Assembly (NCBI RefSeq): GCF_958450345.1
Contig: NC_088782.1
Coordinates: forward strand, 108,034,358-108,098,357
Direction of reading: 5' to 3'
Length of the DNA stretch: 64,000 nucleotides
Source of the DNA: Calliphora vicina
Taxonomy: Eukaryota > Arthropoda > Insecta > Diptera > Calliphoridae
The position numbers and the translations under genes are program-made. Positions within the stretch are counted from its first letter, which is position 1, and each line of letters begins with the position of its first letter. Positions 25,206 through 37,402 of the stretch are shown here, piece by piece. Under the pieces are notes generated by a model. That model worked only from the letters and a program-made list of their open reading frames with translations. It was not told where the DNA came from and made no database searches.

Positions 25206-25290
25206 CGACGCATATAAGACCATAGTAAGTTGGACCTACAATGGGTCAAAATCGTCAAAAAAAATTTTTCGCTAAATATTAAAAAAAAAT
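25203..25290 (-). repeat. Family-A repeat fragment (reversed), second part
   Basis: CGACGCATATAAGACCATAG followed by TAAGTTGGACCTACAATGGG matches the reverse complement of the A copy at about 26330-26385. It is the continuation, across the TIR element, of the fragment at 23936. Confidence 0.7.
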
Positions 25291-26100
25291 TGAAAAAAAA
25301 AATATTATTTAAAAAAAAGTTGGCCCTACAATTCTTCAACGTAAAAAATATGGCCATTTTTTCATGTTCCAACTTTGGATGCGTGTAACTTTTTATAGAG
25401 ATGAGATAACTATTAGCATGTTATTTTTATTGTTTTCGAAATTTTATAGCAGATATAAATAATATTTTAAAAAAAAATTTCGAACCTTCGAAAAAGATCG
25501 AGCAGAATTAAAATTAATAAATCAATAAATAAACCTTAATATCTCTTGAACCAAAAGAGATAACTTAAATATATTTACATATATTTTTTAGATCTCCTTA
25601 TGAACTACTTACATTTTAAATTTCAGCTCCTTGGGATCATACTTGGATTTTTAGAGATATTTTTAAAAAATGTGAGACCCGATATAGCGTGTAATTTTGC
25701 TTACTAAGCGTAAAGGTCTCGTAGAATATTTTAATCCAGAAATGTCCTTTTTGAAAGGACTTTTTTCGATTTTCTCAAAAATTGACCCCTAAAGAGAGGA
25801 GATAGGGGGTTAAGATCTTCCACAAAAATGATCCCCATAAAATTCCACAATATAACTCTGACAATAAGAATTCTGTCAGATATTAACTTACAACATTTTT
25901 TTTCAGTTAGTATAATGCTACCTTCGATCAAAAAATTAAAACTTTGACCCACTGTAAAAACAAATTCAGACCAGCTGGACTACAAAAATGATCTACTCAA
26001 CATGTCCTTTAAGAATTATACGGTCGCTAGTCTGTTCCAATAATGCTGTTGGACAGTGATTATTATTAAAAAACAAAAAAAAAATTTTAAATTTTTTTAT
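25290..26100. other. Unclassified stretch, possibly a decayed element
   Basis: Less AT-rich in parts than its surroundings. It contains a small palindrome (GTCCTTTTTGAAAGGAC, 25743-25759) and no coding frame I trust. It lies between two family-A copies, so it may be old transposon sequence. Confidence 0.3.
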
Positions 26101-26102
26101 TA

Positions 26103-26944
26103 TCTTATATACCCTTCACCAAATTATACTTTAAAATAAAAATTTTAAATATTTTTAGGTAAACAAAATTTAAATTTTTTTTACAGATGTTTTTAAATTT
26201 TTTTTTTTAAATTTAAAATTTTTTTTTTTTTAATTTTAAAATTTTTTTTTTTTAGTTTTTAATTTGTTTTAATATTTAGTGAAAAAAAAATTTTGGTAAA
26301 AAAAAAAAATTCGGGTTAAAAAATATTTTTTCCGATGTTGACCCATTGTAGGTCCAACTTACTATGGTCTTATATACGTCGTTGCACAGGTCTTTGAAAT
26401 ATCTATCATTAGATATCCATATTGTCTATATTAATTATTTAGTAATCCAGATATGGGTCAAAAATAGGTAAAAAATCGAGGTTGTCCTGGTTTTTTCCTT
26501 ATATCTCAGCCATTTGTGGACCGACTTTCTCGATTTTAAATAGCAACCGAGCCGGAAGAATTTCGGAGATATTGATGTATGTAAGTTATTTGGGGGCTTC
26601 AGAAAGTTGATTTCAACACACAGACGGACAGACGGACATGGCTATATCGACTCCGCTATCTATAACGATTCAGAATATATATACTTTGTGGGGTCGCAAA
26701 TGAAAAATGTAGAAATTACAAACGGAATGACAAACTTATATATACCCTTGCCACTCATGGTGAAGGGTATAAAAATTAAAAAAGAATTGGAAAATTTTTT
26801 TTTCCAAAAAATTAAAAAATCAATTTTGGAAAAAAAAAATAAATTTCGTTTTCCTAAAAATATTAAAAATTTTTATCTTGAAGTATAATTTGGTGAAGGG
26901 CATATAAGATTCGGCACAGCCGAATATAGCTCTCTTACTTGTTT
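26103..26944 (+). mobile_element. Family-A dispersed repeat, best copy
   Basis: About 840 bp. It opens CTTATATACCCTTCACCAAA and closes with the inverse (TTTGGTGAAGGGCATATAAG), then a perfect hairpin ATTCGGC-ACA-GCCGAAT (26909-26925) and CTCTCTTACTTGTTT. The interior has a long A/T tract, the block CCATTTGTGGACCGACTTTC, a GACGGACAGACGGACATGG run and ATATATATACTTTGTGGGGT. Similar blocks are familiar from Drosophila dispersed repeats. No protein is encoded. Confidence 0.8.
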
Positions 26945-29115
26945 CCTTTCTATTCTCCTCCTTGATCGCTCTGAAAGTTATGAAATTCTCTTCATATTAT
27001 TGTATATGACTTGGTATAGCTGATAACTTTATCTAAAAGGTAAAGTTATGCATACAAATTTGTTAGCATACATTTGAGCGCAGAGAAAATACCACATTTT
27101 TCATAGCATAAAATCTATTTTGAAAAACCATAAAGTTATAAACCTTTCTTCTTGTACATCACTTTTGAATTCATACCTCTTATAAGTAAATAAAAACTAC
27201 CCTACTGTTAAACACAAATAAACAAACCAAATTTTACCTAGAAGTATACTGCACAAAAAAAATAAACAAACACAGTAAGCTTAGCAAGCAAAAGTATGCT
27301 ATGGAGTGGAATAAAAAAAAATATAAACGTGCAGAAAATTTCTCCTTGAAATACGCCAAGCAAAAACGAAGAGAAAATGGCGAAAAAATAAACCTTTCTA
27401 AGGTTTTTATATTGTACTTAAAATTATTTGTTTATTATTAAACAACTAAGGCAACAAAAACACAAACAAATCCTTGATTACATTAACATGGTCAAATAAT
27501 AAAGAACTTGCTACACGGGATGCATGGGATACACAAAGTGGAAGCAAATGTAAAAGAAGGGGGAGGATTTGGAGAGAATAGATTGGCAAGTAAAGGGCCT
27601 TTCAGATTTTCTATATATAAATATCAGGGCTTGTGAACTTTGACCTTTGGAATAGCAGTTCAGATACACAATTGTATTGCGATATTGTATATTATGATGT
27701 GACAAGACTTTGAAAGAGTAGGTTTCAAACTGTCAAAATGTTTATATGGCTGGTCCCGAAAATATTCTTTAATTTTCATTTCTTTTTTCGAGGTCCTACA
27801 AAAGGCCCTTTCTTGACTCCCTTTTGAATGATTCCTTTATAAAAATCTCCATTAATTTTTGTGTGTTAATATCTTCAATAAATATTAAGCAAACAAAACT
27901 AACAAACCAAAAACTCTATACGTATAATGAATGAGCAAAAAAACACAGCTCAATTATTTTATTTTTCTTCCACAACTACAGCAAACTTAAACCCAAAAAG
28001 TTGTGTTACCTGTCCAATAAGTTGTATGTTGGCCATAATGAAATCAACAAACTTATGTAGTTCTCGTTGGGTATGGTCAAACAGAATATTATTAACGAAC
28101 CCCATAAACTTACCAACATCATGTAAAGTAATAACCAACATTTACACAGACATCTACATGCATCCATACAGCATTTAGCTAAACAACATAATATTGTTAA
28201 GCCATAAACTGAAGTAAATTATGTAGCCTACATTTAGGCCAAAAAACATACAAACACATACACAGCTTGAATAAAGGCTCCAACAGAAATTGCCTTTAGG
28301 CAGTTAATGTCTAAAAAGGTTTAACATAAATTCATACATCCAAAGGTATCTACTAAAACAAAGTTTCTAACTACCTTCTGCTACGGGTTATTGTGATTTA
28401 ATAATCATGCTGTTTAAAGGAATTTTTGATTTCTCATTAAATCATATTAAATTGTTCAATAATATTTTAAATCCAATCATTTTAGTTTAGAACTTTGTTA
28501 AACTTAAAGTTGAAGTATACAGTTTTCCATAAATATAAGAAAAAAATATTTTAATTATTTTTTTCTTCTGCTTTTGTTTTTCTTCAAAGTGGACCTTGCC
28601 TCAAATACAGAAATTTTAATGAAAAAAGTTTGATATTTTTGGGGGAGTCGAAAAAAAGGAATACTAAGAATACTCACACACAGAAATATAAGAATTAGCA
28701 AGACATTTTTATGTATATGGAAATAAGTAAGAAGAATTTTGTGTAAAAGTATTAAAGAGAATTCCTAATAAAATACAAGGAAATATTTATAAACTAAAGA
28801 TTTGTTTAAACAATGGAAATACTTAAGATTAAAGTTTGAAGATTTTTTTGCTGGGGAAAATAATTTCTTAAGAAATATGGATAGAATAATTGCAAAGAGT
28901 TTAACACTGAATTTAAAGTCCTTACATAGTTTAAAATTTATTGGCTAAATTTGAAATGTAGATCCTAAGAAATTGAAAATATGGAAAAACCTACACAGAA
29001 AGTAATCATGAACAAAATGTACCATTTTAAGTGGTAAATGAGTAAATTCAAATTTATATAGAGAACAAAACAAATTCAAATTTAGAAATCCAAATTAATA
29101 TTGAGAAAATACAAA
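26945..29115. other. AT-rich non-coding stretch
   Basis: No gene recognised. Motif examples at 27237-27255 and 27287-27302 (forward) and 28222-28240 (inverted). Confidence 0.4.
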
Positions 29116-29119
29116 TTTA

Positions 29120-29181
29120 GGCCCTAATTTTGTAAATCACCAAAGTGATATTTATGTGGCGTGATTTACAAAATTAGGGCC
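29120..29181. repeat. 21-bp perfect inverted repeat with 20-bp loop
   Basis: The arm at 29120-29140 (starting GGCCCTAATTTTGTAAATC) and the arm at 29161-29181 are exact reverse complements. It could form a stable hairpin or be the end of a short palindromic insertion. Confidence 0.9.
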
Positions 29182-29854
29182 ATAAATTTAGAATAGAATA
29201 AAGATGATAGGACTCAATTCCGATAAGACAAGACGACCCATCTAATTCTTATATCAGATCATGACCAGCTGTTTATCTTAGATTACTTGATTCAGCTCAT
29301 GCTCTTTATGTATCGCAGTTATATTCCTAATACCTCAGCTGATATATTCCATTCCCGGGAAATAATAAAAATTCCTTTCATTCCCAGGAATGTTTTAAAT
29401 ATTAAATTCATTCAAAAACAAGTAACATTTTTCAATTATTTAATTTTATTTGAATTATCTACATAAATCATAATAATTCTAGTTATATTGCAACTAATTA
29501 TAAATTCCTAAAATTTTCCGACAATTTATAAAAAGAATTTCCAGATCAGGAATCCTAATTGACACGGACATTCATAGAGAAGATTAAAAACTTGAATCAT
29601 GTCATTTCCATAGCCATCAGCTCCGAAATATCTCTGCGATTGCGATTTTTTTATTACACAGATCATCTCAAATTACATTACTTATATTTGTCTCAATTCT
29701 TTGAAGACAATGTCCGAGAATACCACTATTAGTTATACCTAGCAGTATTATAATAGATTTCACATTAAAACTATTCCAAGCGGAGATCATATTAGCTACA
29801 TATAATAGTCTCTATATGTCAAACGAGTCAGTATACGATTTTATTGCATTTTAT

Positions 29855-30075
29855 TTATTGAAGTCTGGATGAACAAATAAATTTGTCTTTGGCCTTTGGT
29901 AGATCAGGTTTACGAAGTATGTTACTCAATTTACAACAAAGTTCATCTAGAAATCTGTTACCTAGCCATTTAAATCTATAACTCTGTAGTCTCGGGCAGT
30001 AGCACATAATGTGCTCTATTCTATGCAACTCCTCTATATTCCTACACACCCTACAAAAATCCTTTGTGCTATTAT
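29855..30075 (-). pseudogene. LOA-like pol, zinc-binding C terminus
   Basis: On the minus strand from about 30075: KDFCRVCRNIEELHRIEHIM, then CYCPRL and a tail ending at a stop at 29855-29857. The Cys-x2-Cys...His-x2-Cys-x-Cys-Pro spacing is that of the zinc-binding tail in the 6.8-9.5 kb element. It is separated from RNase H by a poorly conserved stretch. An AATAAATAAAATGCAATAAA sequence on this strand just beyond the stop could be its 3' end. Confidence 0.7.
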
Positions 30076-30139
30076 CCCAATTACCTATGAAGGCCCCAAT
30101 TGATCAGTGACCGGCACTCCTAACAGATTTCTGAATCTT

Positions 30140-30568
30140 TCAAATATTAGCCTGTAGTAGTGACAAATTGGAGGTCTTACTCACCCTTGTACCCTGGTCT
30201 AGATCTGAACCATGTCTGGCCCGTTCATTTCCCTATATGTTACAGTGCCCTGGTACCCAACATAATCTTATTGAGTAGTGTACCAATAACTCTTCAAGCG
30301 CTCTCCAGCAGTCCTCCACTAAGCTAAAATGTATTAAGTGACATTTCATAGCCTTAAATACCGCCTGACTGTTCACATCAATAGTCACTACAGACCTCTC
30401 AGCGATGTGTGTTTTTATCCACTCTGTGGTTTTGCACTCGTCAGAGAGTCTATATGACAGTTTAATATCGTTGTCGACCATATAAACCCCGGCCCCTGTA
30501 CCAGAGTCCATCTTGGATTCATCAGTAAAAACTGCACCCCTTCGAACGGATGATCGGATCCAACCCAT
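30140..30568 (-). pseudogene. LOA-like pol, RNase H domain
   Basis: The minus-strand reading starts upstream of AVFTDESKMDSGTGAGVYMV (first catalytic Asp in FTDES), passes VTIDVNSQAVFKAM and reaches LCWVPGHCNI, then TAG, then GNERARHGSD in the same frame. The single in-frame stop replaces a residue in the WVPGH...GNE signature of non-LTR RNase H. The order and spacing match the 8674-9050 segment of the first element. Confidence 0.75.
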
Positions 30569-30587
30569 TCATCGCTACTGGGGAACT

Positions 30588-31085
30588 CTACTGGGGGTGA
30601 GACACAGAAGTTAAAGTTCCCGTTAGAAGAATGTCCTGAGCGATAAGACCTGCCTTATACAATATCCTAGTGTGACCTACGCACAATGGTTTCAATAACG
30701 AGGACTCAAATAGCTTAAGTAAGTTCCTTGCCGCCACACTCTCAACATAATTCTCAATGGGTAGTAAGTTTAAGATTAGATCTAAGGCCGTCTGTGGTGT
30801 GCTTTTAGCTTTGTTGAGTATAATCCTATACCTACGTTTCCTCATTGCCTCCCACCACAGTGTACAACAATAATAGGTCTAACAACAGATGTATAGATCA
30901 AATTTACCGTACTTAGTCGCAAACCCCAATTCTTGCCAATGTAGTTCCTGACATTAAGGCCCTACTTTAATATCTCCAGAGTATTTAATTTCAATGACAA
31001 TTTGCTATCAAGGAAGGTCCCGAAATACTTGACTCCCCCTGATAAAATCAGCTTAACGCCGTCTAATTTCGACAAATTGAAACTC
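30588..31085 (-). pseudogene. LOA-like pol, RT thumb region
   Basis: The minus strand from 31085 reads FNLSKLDGVKLILSGGVKYF, then GTFLDSKLSLKLN, aligning with RPPRLNGISLEIRDNAKYLG of the first element. After frame breaks it continues KAKSTPQTALDLILNLLPIE, corresponding to the block just before the RNase H domain. No functional protein is possible. Confidence 0.65.
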
Positions 31086-31219
31086 TACACCAGCGAAATG
31101 CAGTGAGCTCTTGTTTTCACATGTACACAAGCACACACATTATATAAAAACAGTCAGTCTCGCATGAGCATTGTTAGAAGCAGGTTGTGTTACGCTTTTA
31201 TGGTTGTTTATTTCATTAT

Positions 31220-31656
31220 ATATATGTTCCCGTTGATCTTATATGGAGCATAGGGCCTCAATAAATTGCTTGAACATGTTCCTATCTTGTTCTAACGCTC
31301 TCACTTCGCTCCAACTCTTATGCATTCCGGATATTTCTGCGTCAATTTGTCTTCTCCATGTATGAGCTGGACGTCCCCTTCTTCTGCTGCCTTGTGGATT
31401 CCACTCAATTGCATTCCTTGTGATGTCATAACATGGCCTTCTCAATGTATGTCCAATCCATCGCCATTTATGTCTTTTTATTTCTGAGGCTATGGGCTGT
31501 TGATTCGATTGTTCCCAGAGCATAATATTGGATATTACCATGGGCCAAAATATTCGCAAGATCCTGCGAAGACACTGGTTCACAAACACCTGGATCTTTT
31601 GAATGTCTCGAGGGGCAGCGTACCACGTCTCACAACCATAAAAAAAAAAAAAATAA
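31220..31656 (-). mobile_element. RTE-like non-LTR retrotransposon fragment with 15-bp target duplication
   Basis: The minus strand encodes YGCETWYAAPRD, then VFVNQCLRRILRIFWPMVIS, and HKWRWIGHTLRRP with a GRPAHTWRR motif, the C-terminal part typical of RTE-type elements (endonuclease/RT proteins). It is strongly 5'-truncated. It is bracketed by an exact 15-bp direct repeat, TGTTTATTTCATTAT, at 31205-31219 and 31657-31671. It splits the older LOA-like relic. Oddly, an A/T homopolymer (31640-31653) lies at the truncated 5' side, not at the 3' end. Confidence 0.75.
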
Positions 31657-31671
31657 TGTTTATTTCATTAT

Positions 31672-31800
31672 TCCAGCTATTTGTTTTGTATTTCCTGGTA
31701 AAGAGCACCAATTCTGTCTTCGATGGGTTTACACCTAACCCGTTAGTTTTTGCCCATGACGAGAGATCACCAAACTTACTTAGCGGATTCGCAAAGTATC
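31672..31800 (-). pseudogene. LOA-like pol, RT segment after the catalytic motif
   Basis: Minus-strand reading FANPLSKFGDLSSWAKTNGL, then GVNPSKTELVLFTRKYK, matches the first element's LSTLSEWSISCGLSVNPQKT block. This is the 5' limit of the second relic. Upstream sequence is ordinary AT-rich DNA. Confidence 0.75.
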
Positions 31801-31849
31801 CTATCATGTCATATTGTCATAATGTGCTAATATTTGATGATTAATTTTG

Positions 31850-33800
31850 ATTGAACAGTGATTACACAGTGAAGGTTAAAGACTTTTAGCTTCATGTGAA
31901 CTGTATTAATTTCTAAATGTCGACATCAAGTAAGTTGACCAACTGAGTGAATAGAAAGGTATGTGACATTATCAGACTGAGGTATATTAACATTATTTAG
32001 TGGACAATTCCCCTTCCTAAATAAAAAATTTCTCAACATTCAGATAAGAGGAAATTTGAGATATTCATAAAAGTTATTGTTAAACAGTTGGACATTTTTT
32101 TCATTCTGATGTTTTTACTAGAGACCATTTAAAAAGAACAGTTCAAAATTAGCATATTGTCAATTGTAATGAAAGCTCAAAGGCTTTTAGAAATATGACA
32201 TCTAACTACAATTGATTTGTCCTGCTGATATTTGACCAAATGAATATATTATATTCAGATTATCGGGCATGCGAGTTTTTAGGTATATGTTTGTACTAAA
32301 TTTATCATAATTATACATAGGCAATTATAATTTTATTTCATAAACCTCTTTAATTTAACTTAAACAAAATCTTAAGAAAATTCCCAAAAATGTATTTTAC
32401 TGGTATCATTTGAAAAACACCCACAATTTTTCAATCTATTTTTTTCTTCAGCTCAACTATCATTACAGAACTATACAAAAACTGTACAATAAAGATTTAT
32501 ATCTGTGTTAATAAATACCCATACTCTGTCAATTTTCATGCTAAACAAACAACCGGTAGTTCTGTACTTCAGACCACCCAGAAATATATAAGATTGGAAA
32601 GTGCTCATTTCCTGTTCACCCACAATTGTTGACAGATTACACATAACAAATCTCAATTTTTGCATTATTTTGATGTTAACTTCAGAAGTTCTCCATTTTA
32701 GAGTAAATTCACAAAATTTATGACTAGCCTTTGTCAAGGACAACATGACCTTTTTGGCCTAGTCAAGTGACTAGTGCTCCACTAGTCCCAAAATTTACCG
32801 GGCATTTATGGTAGTATAGTGTGTAGCACATAAATAATTTTGCACAAATTGAAAGCAAAATAGACAGACAGCTAGTCAGACTAAATCATTTAGACAAAAA
32901 TTGTATTGTATTTTGTTGGCCTGATGAATAACTACGAAAAGTCACGTTTTGTTTAGAGTTTAGTAGTTGGATTACTTTTTCTATTTTGTTTTTCATTTTA
33001 TATTTAGTTGAATCCAGTTGGTTGGACAAAGTAGTAAACAAGAAAATAAAAAATATAATAATAAAATATATAACAATTTATTATGTTTGTGAACATATAG
33101 TCTCACTTAGTTTACTAGATATACATAAAAAGTAGCAAAATAAGTTATAACTTTAGTTTAGGCCTCAACGAATGGAGAGTGACTTGTTAGATGAAGTGAA
33201 CCATAGGAACTAGTTCAATATTTTTTGTTATTTTAATTTAGATTTTCTATAACTTTTAGTTTGATACTAACCTAACAGGAATTGAGTGCATTCACAAGTC
33301 ATAAAACAATTTTGAGCAATTATTCACTTTTTTGAACTAGTTCTTTCAAAATCTTCTAATTATATTTTCAATTATATATTTTCTAAATTCTTTGCTGATG
33401 AGTCCTTAGTCATGAGTGATGTTACATACGCCACAATAATTCCATAAATACCTTTGTCTCCTACAAAGCAGCTGAAATTGAAAAAAAACTATTGTGTGTT
33501 AATAAAGCTTCATTTATTTTGCTCAATACTTTTTTTATTTGTATCACTATGTGTTTTAGAACGGAAGTATCATTTTCTTACTTTTTGTCGTCTTTTATAT
33601 TTAATGGGTGTTCGAAAAAGATGTTAAACTTTTTAAATGAAACTCAAGTTTTTTGTTTAGTATAAGGGATTTATAAGAGAGAAAAAATCGTATTTTTAGG
33701 CTGTACAGTTTCTGAATTAAACACATTTCATCGATTTTTAATGACCACCCAAAAACAATGTGTAAATTTTAGATACTAGGCAGCCAGAAATAAAGAATCA
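31850..33800. other. AT-rich non-coding stretch
   Basis: No gene recognised. Two copies of the palindrome GAACTAGTTC (33207-33216 and 33334-33343). Confidence 0.4.
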
Positions 33801-35790
33801 TTGTTTGTTAGGAGTTTCTCCGGTCCAATTTTAGCTGAAATCGTAGATCATACTCTAGTCTTATTTCAGTTCAAATCGTATATCTTTCCTTAGTTAATTT
33901 TTAATCATAGATCTTTCTCTGGTCTGATTTTAGTAGAAATTGTAGATATTTATCTAGTCCAATTTTAGCTTAAATCATAGTCAAATTATAGATGAAATCG
34001 TAGATCATTATTTAGTCTGACTTCAGTCGAAATTTAGATTTTTCTCTAGTCCAGTTTTAGCTGAAATTGTATGACTTTCTCTAGTCCAAATATAGCTGAA
34101 ATGGAAGATTGTTCTTTAGTCTGATTTCAGTCGAAATTTTAGATCATTCTCTAGTCTAATTTTAGCTAAAATCGTATATGTTTGTTCAGTGTGACTACAG
34201 TTGAAATTTTGGATCTTTATCTAGTTTGATTTTAGTTGAAATCGTAGATATTTTTCAAGTTAAATTTTTGCTGTAATCATATGAATTTCTCTAGTCCAAT
34301 TTTAGCTAAAATCGTAGATCTTTCTTTAGTCTGATTTAAGTTGATTCTTAGACATTTCTCTAGTCCAATTTTAGTTGAAATCATAGGTATCTTTCTAGTC
34401 CAAATTTAACAGAAATCGTAGATAGTCCTTTAGTCGGATTTCAGTTGAAATTTTAAATCTTTCCCTTGTCCAATTTTAGCTGAAATCGTAGGTATTTTTA
34501 TAGTCCAAATTTAGCTGAAATCGTAGATATTTCTCTAGTCCAATTTTAACTGAAATCACTGACTTTCTCTATTGCAATGTTAGATGAAGGATTTTTTGTA
34601 ATCACATTTTAGATGAAATTGTAGGTCTTCCTCTGGTCCAATTTTAGCTGAAATCATGGATGTCTCTCTAGTCTGATTTTAGTTGAAATCGTAGATATTT
34701 TCCTAGTCCAATTTTAGCTGAAATTATAGGACTTACTCTAACCCAATTTTAGCTGAAATCGTAGGACTTCCTCTAGTCCAATTTTAGCTTAAATCGTAGG
34801 TCTTTCTCTAGTCTGCTTTTAGTTGAAATCGTAGATATTTTCCTTGTCCAATTTTAGCTGAAATCATAGGACTTACTCTAATCCAATTTTAGCTGAAATC
34901 GTAGGTCTTCCTCTAGTCCAATTTTAGCTTAAATCGTAGATCTTTCTCTAGTCTGATTTAAGTTGAAATAATAGATCTTTCTCAAGTCCAATTTTAGCTG
35001 AAATCAAAGGACTTTCTTTAGTCCGATTTTGGATGAAATCCTAGATTATTCTTTAATCTGATTTCAATTGAAATTTTAGATCTTTCTCTAGTCTAATTTT
35101 AACCGAAATCGTAGTCTGATTTGAGTCGAAATTTTAGATCTTTCTCTAGTACAATTTTAGTTGAAATCGTAGATATTTCTCTAGTCAAATTTGATCAGAA
35201 ATCGTAGATCTTTCTCTAGTTGAATTTCAGTTGAAATCTTAGATTTTTTCTAGTCATATTGTAGAATTAATCGTAAGTTTCATATGTATATTTTAGCTTC
35301 AAACATTGGTTATTCCCTAGTCCTATTTTGTTATAAATCGTGGGTATTTCTCTAACCATCTTCTAACTTTAATCATAGGTCTTTCCCCATTACTACTTTA
35401 GCATCAATCATAAGTATTTCACTAGTACTATTCTAGCTTCGAATAGGTACTAATCTAGTCACATTTTAGCTTACATTGTAAATATTTCTCTACCCATATC
35501 CAGGCATCAATTCTAGGTCTTTCTCAAAATATTTTTGATCAGCAATTGGAAGTCTATATCTAGTCCTATTTTAGTTTCACTAAAAGGGTTTATGTACTTA
35601 CATTTTAGCTTTAATCATAGGTCTTTCTATTACCAAATTTTTGCTTCCACCGTAACTCTTTCTCTAACCATATCTTAGCTTTGATCGTGGCTATTTATCT
35701 AGTCTTATTTTAGCTTCTGTTTTAGATCCTTCTCTAGTCCTCTTTCATATTGAATCATATGTCTTTCTGTAGTCATATTTTGGCTTTAAA
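33800..35790 (+). repeat. 35-bp satellite array, about 57 units, subfamily 1
   Basis: Tandem 35-bp units with core CCAATTTTAGCTGAAATCGT followed by AGATCTTTCTCTAGT. Units vary by substitutions and occasional deletions. A higher-order repeat of exactly 140 bp (4 units) is visible: AGTTGAAATCGTAGATATTT at 34681 and 34821. Towards the 3' end the units shift to the TAGCTTCAATC form seen further downstream. Confidence 0.92.
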
Positions 35791-37360
35791 CTCATTCTTG
35801 CAACACCCTGTATATATTTCAAACAACAAATAATGTAAAAAATTGTGTAAAATTTTATTTGCACACTTTCTGTTAAAGAAAAACAAAAAAGTTTTGCAAA
35901 TCATAGAAAAAAACTCAACAAACAACCTTAATGAAATATCAATCTATTCATTGTCATTTATTTTTTATGAGAATTTCTTTTATATCCTTAATCATAAATG
36001 ATGATGATTGTAAATGTAGATGAGTCATTTAGGTTTCATTGTACAGAAAGTACGCAAACAAATATAATTTGGCAGAAATTTGGTTAAAAAATAAACAGAA
36101 AACAACTTAAAGTATGCTAGAATTTAGGGAAGACATGGAAGAAATTCAGGAATTTCTAAAGCATACCTGCTAGGCGATTTTGTAAGATATTTAGGATATT
36201 TTTAATACTGCTAATTTCGAAAGTTCTCAGTATTCTAAATATTTAATAATAATACAAGTTGTTAAGCTTTATTCTGCTGTGCTGAATCTTTAAATAAAAT
36301 TTTATAAATTTCATTCATCTCAACTTTGATGCTTATTCGCACACATTAGGTTTAAGTTATTTCAAGTATAAGTCAACAATCCAAACTACAAAAACATACT
36401 GGCTAATGCACTAAACTCCTTTACACATTATAACAACATCCTAAGCAATAGCTGCAATGTTGAGTTTTGTTTCCCTTAGTTTTATTTTTTCGCGATTGTC
36501 TTACATTTTGGTTAATAACTTTTTACATAATTCATCGATTTCAAAGATTTTTAATAAAAAACTTCTTAAGAATATGGAAACTATTATAAGAGAATCTTAG
36601 TAACTTCGGTGGCGTATTTTGGAGGTCAGCGTGATTTACACACACAGATTTAATTTAGAAATTCATAAGACCTAAGAATAAACATACCTCGGGGCCTATT
36701 AAAAGAATATTTCCAAATGCTACACACGATACAGCAAACTTAGTAAATGGCAAATAGTCTAACAATACATTAATCCATTCTTTACAAATGTAGCCAAAAT
36801 AACTAATATCTTTTGTATAAAGCCTTTATTTATATATTACATTTCTAAAAGAAAATATTCAATACATGTCTTTTCCAACTAAACACCCTCACACAATACT
36901 TCAAGGAACTGTAAATATGTAAACGAGTACAAATATCTCAAAAGTTTTTAGGCATGAATGAGAAACTTTTCAAAGAAATTTCTTCAAGCATAAAAAATTC
37001 CTTTTCTTTCCTTACTAATTGTAATCGTTTATAAAGAATAAATGAAAGAAAAGTTTCCATACCTAGAACTAAGGTTTGTTTTTCCACTCAAATCTCTTTA
37101 GGTTTGTTTTTTGGCAGAGTTAAGTATTTTGCCAAACTCAATGAGGCCTAAAAATATGCTACAATTATTAATGCATAAAATGTTTATGTGTGTAGTATAA
37201 AGGAAAACTTTCATATGCTTGATTTTGTTTGCTAAAAATCAAATAATATTTTTATTATTATGTATTTATAACAAAATTATATATATAATTTAATATTTGT
37301 TAAGGAAATAAAAAATTCAATAAAATTGCATAATTTATTTAAGGAAGAACTTAAGTTTGT
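35790..37360. other. AT-rich non-coding stretch
   Basis: No gene recognised. One motif example at 37146-37163 (GCCTAAAAATATGCTACA), just beyond the 3' end of the minus-strand gene. Confidence 0.4.
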
Positions 37361-37366
37361 GCTGAG

Positions 37367-37372
37367 TTTATT
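37367..37372 (-). terminator. Candidate polyadenylation signal
   Basis: AATAAA on the minus strand, about 30 nt past the stop codon of the Cys-rich gene. Such hexamers are frequent in AT-rich DNA, so position is the main support. Confidence 0.5.
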
Positions 37373-37402
37373 TAAAATTTTCTTAGTTATCTTCAATTAA
37401 AC

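Larger units (their letters stand above)
29830..31850 (-). mobile_element. Second LOA/I-like retrotransposon relic, interrupted
   Basis: Minus-strand pieces run in the correct order: part of the reverse transcriptase after the catalytic site (about 31800-31672), an inserted block (31090-31671), then the thumb, RNase H and zinc-binding tail (31085 down to about 29855). It is 5'-truncated before the YADD motif and has several breaks. It is a different, older lineage from the copy at 6.8-9.5 kb, judging from only partial protein similarity. Confidence 0.75.
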
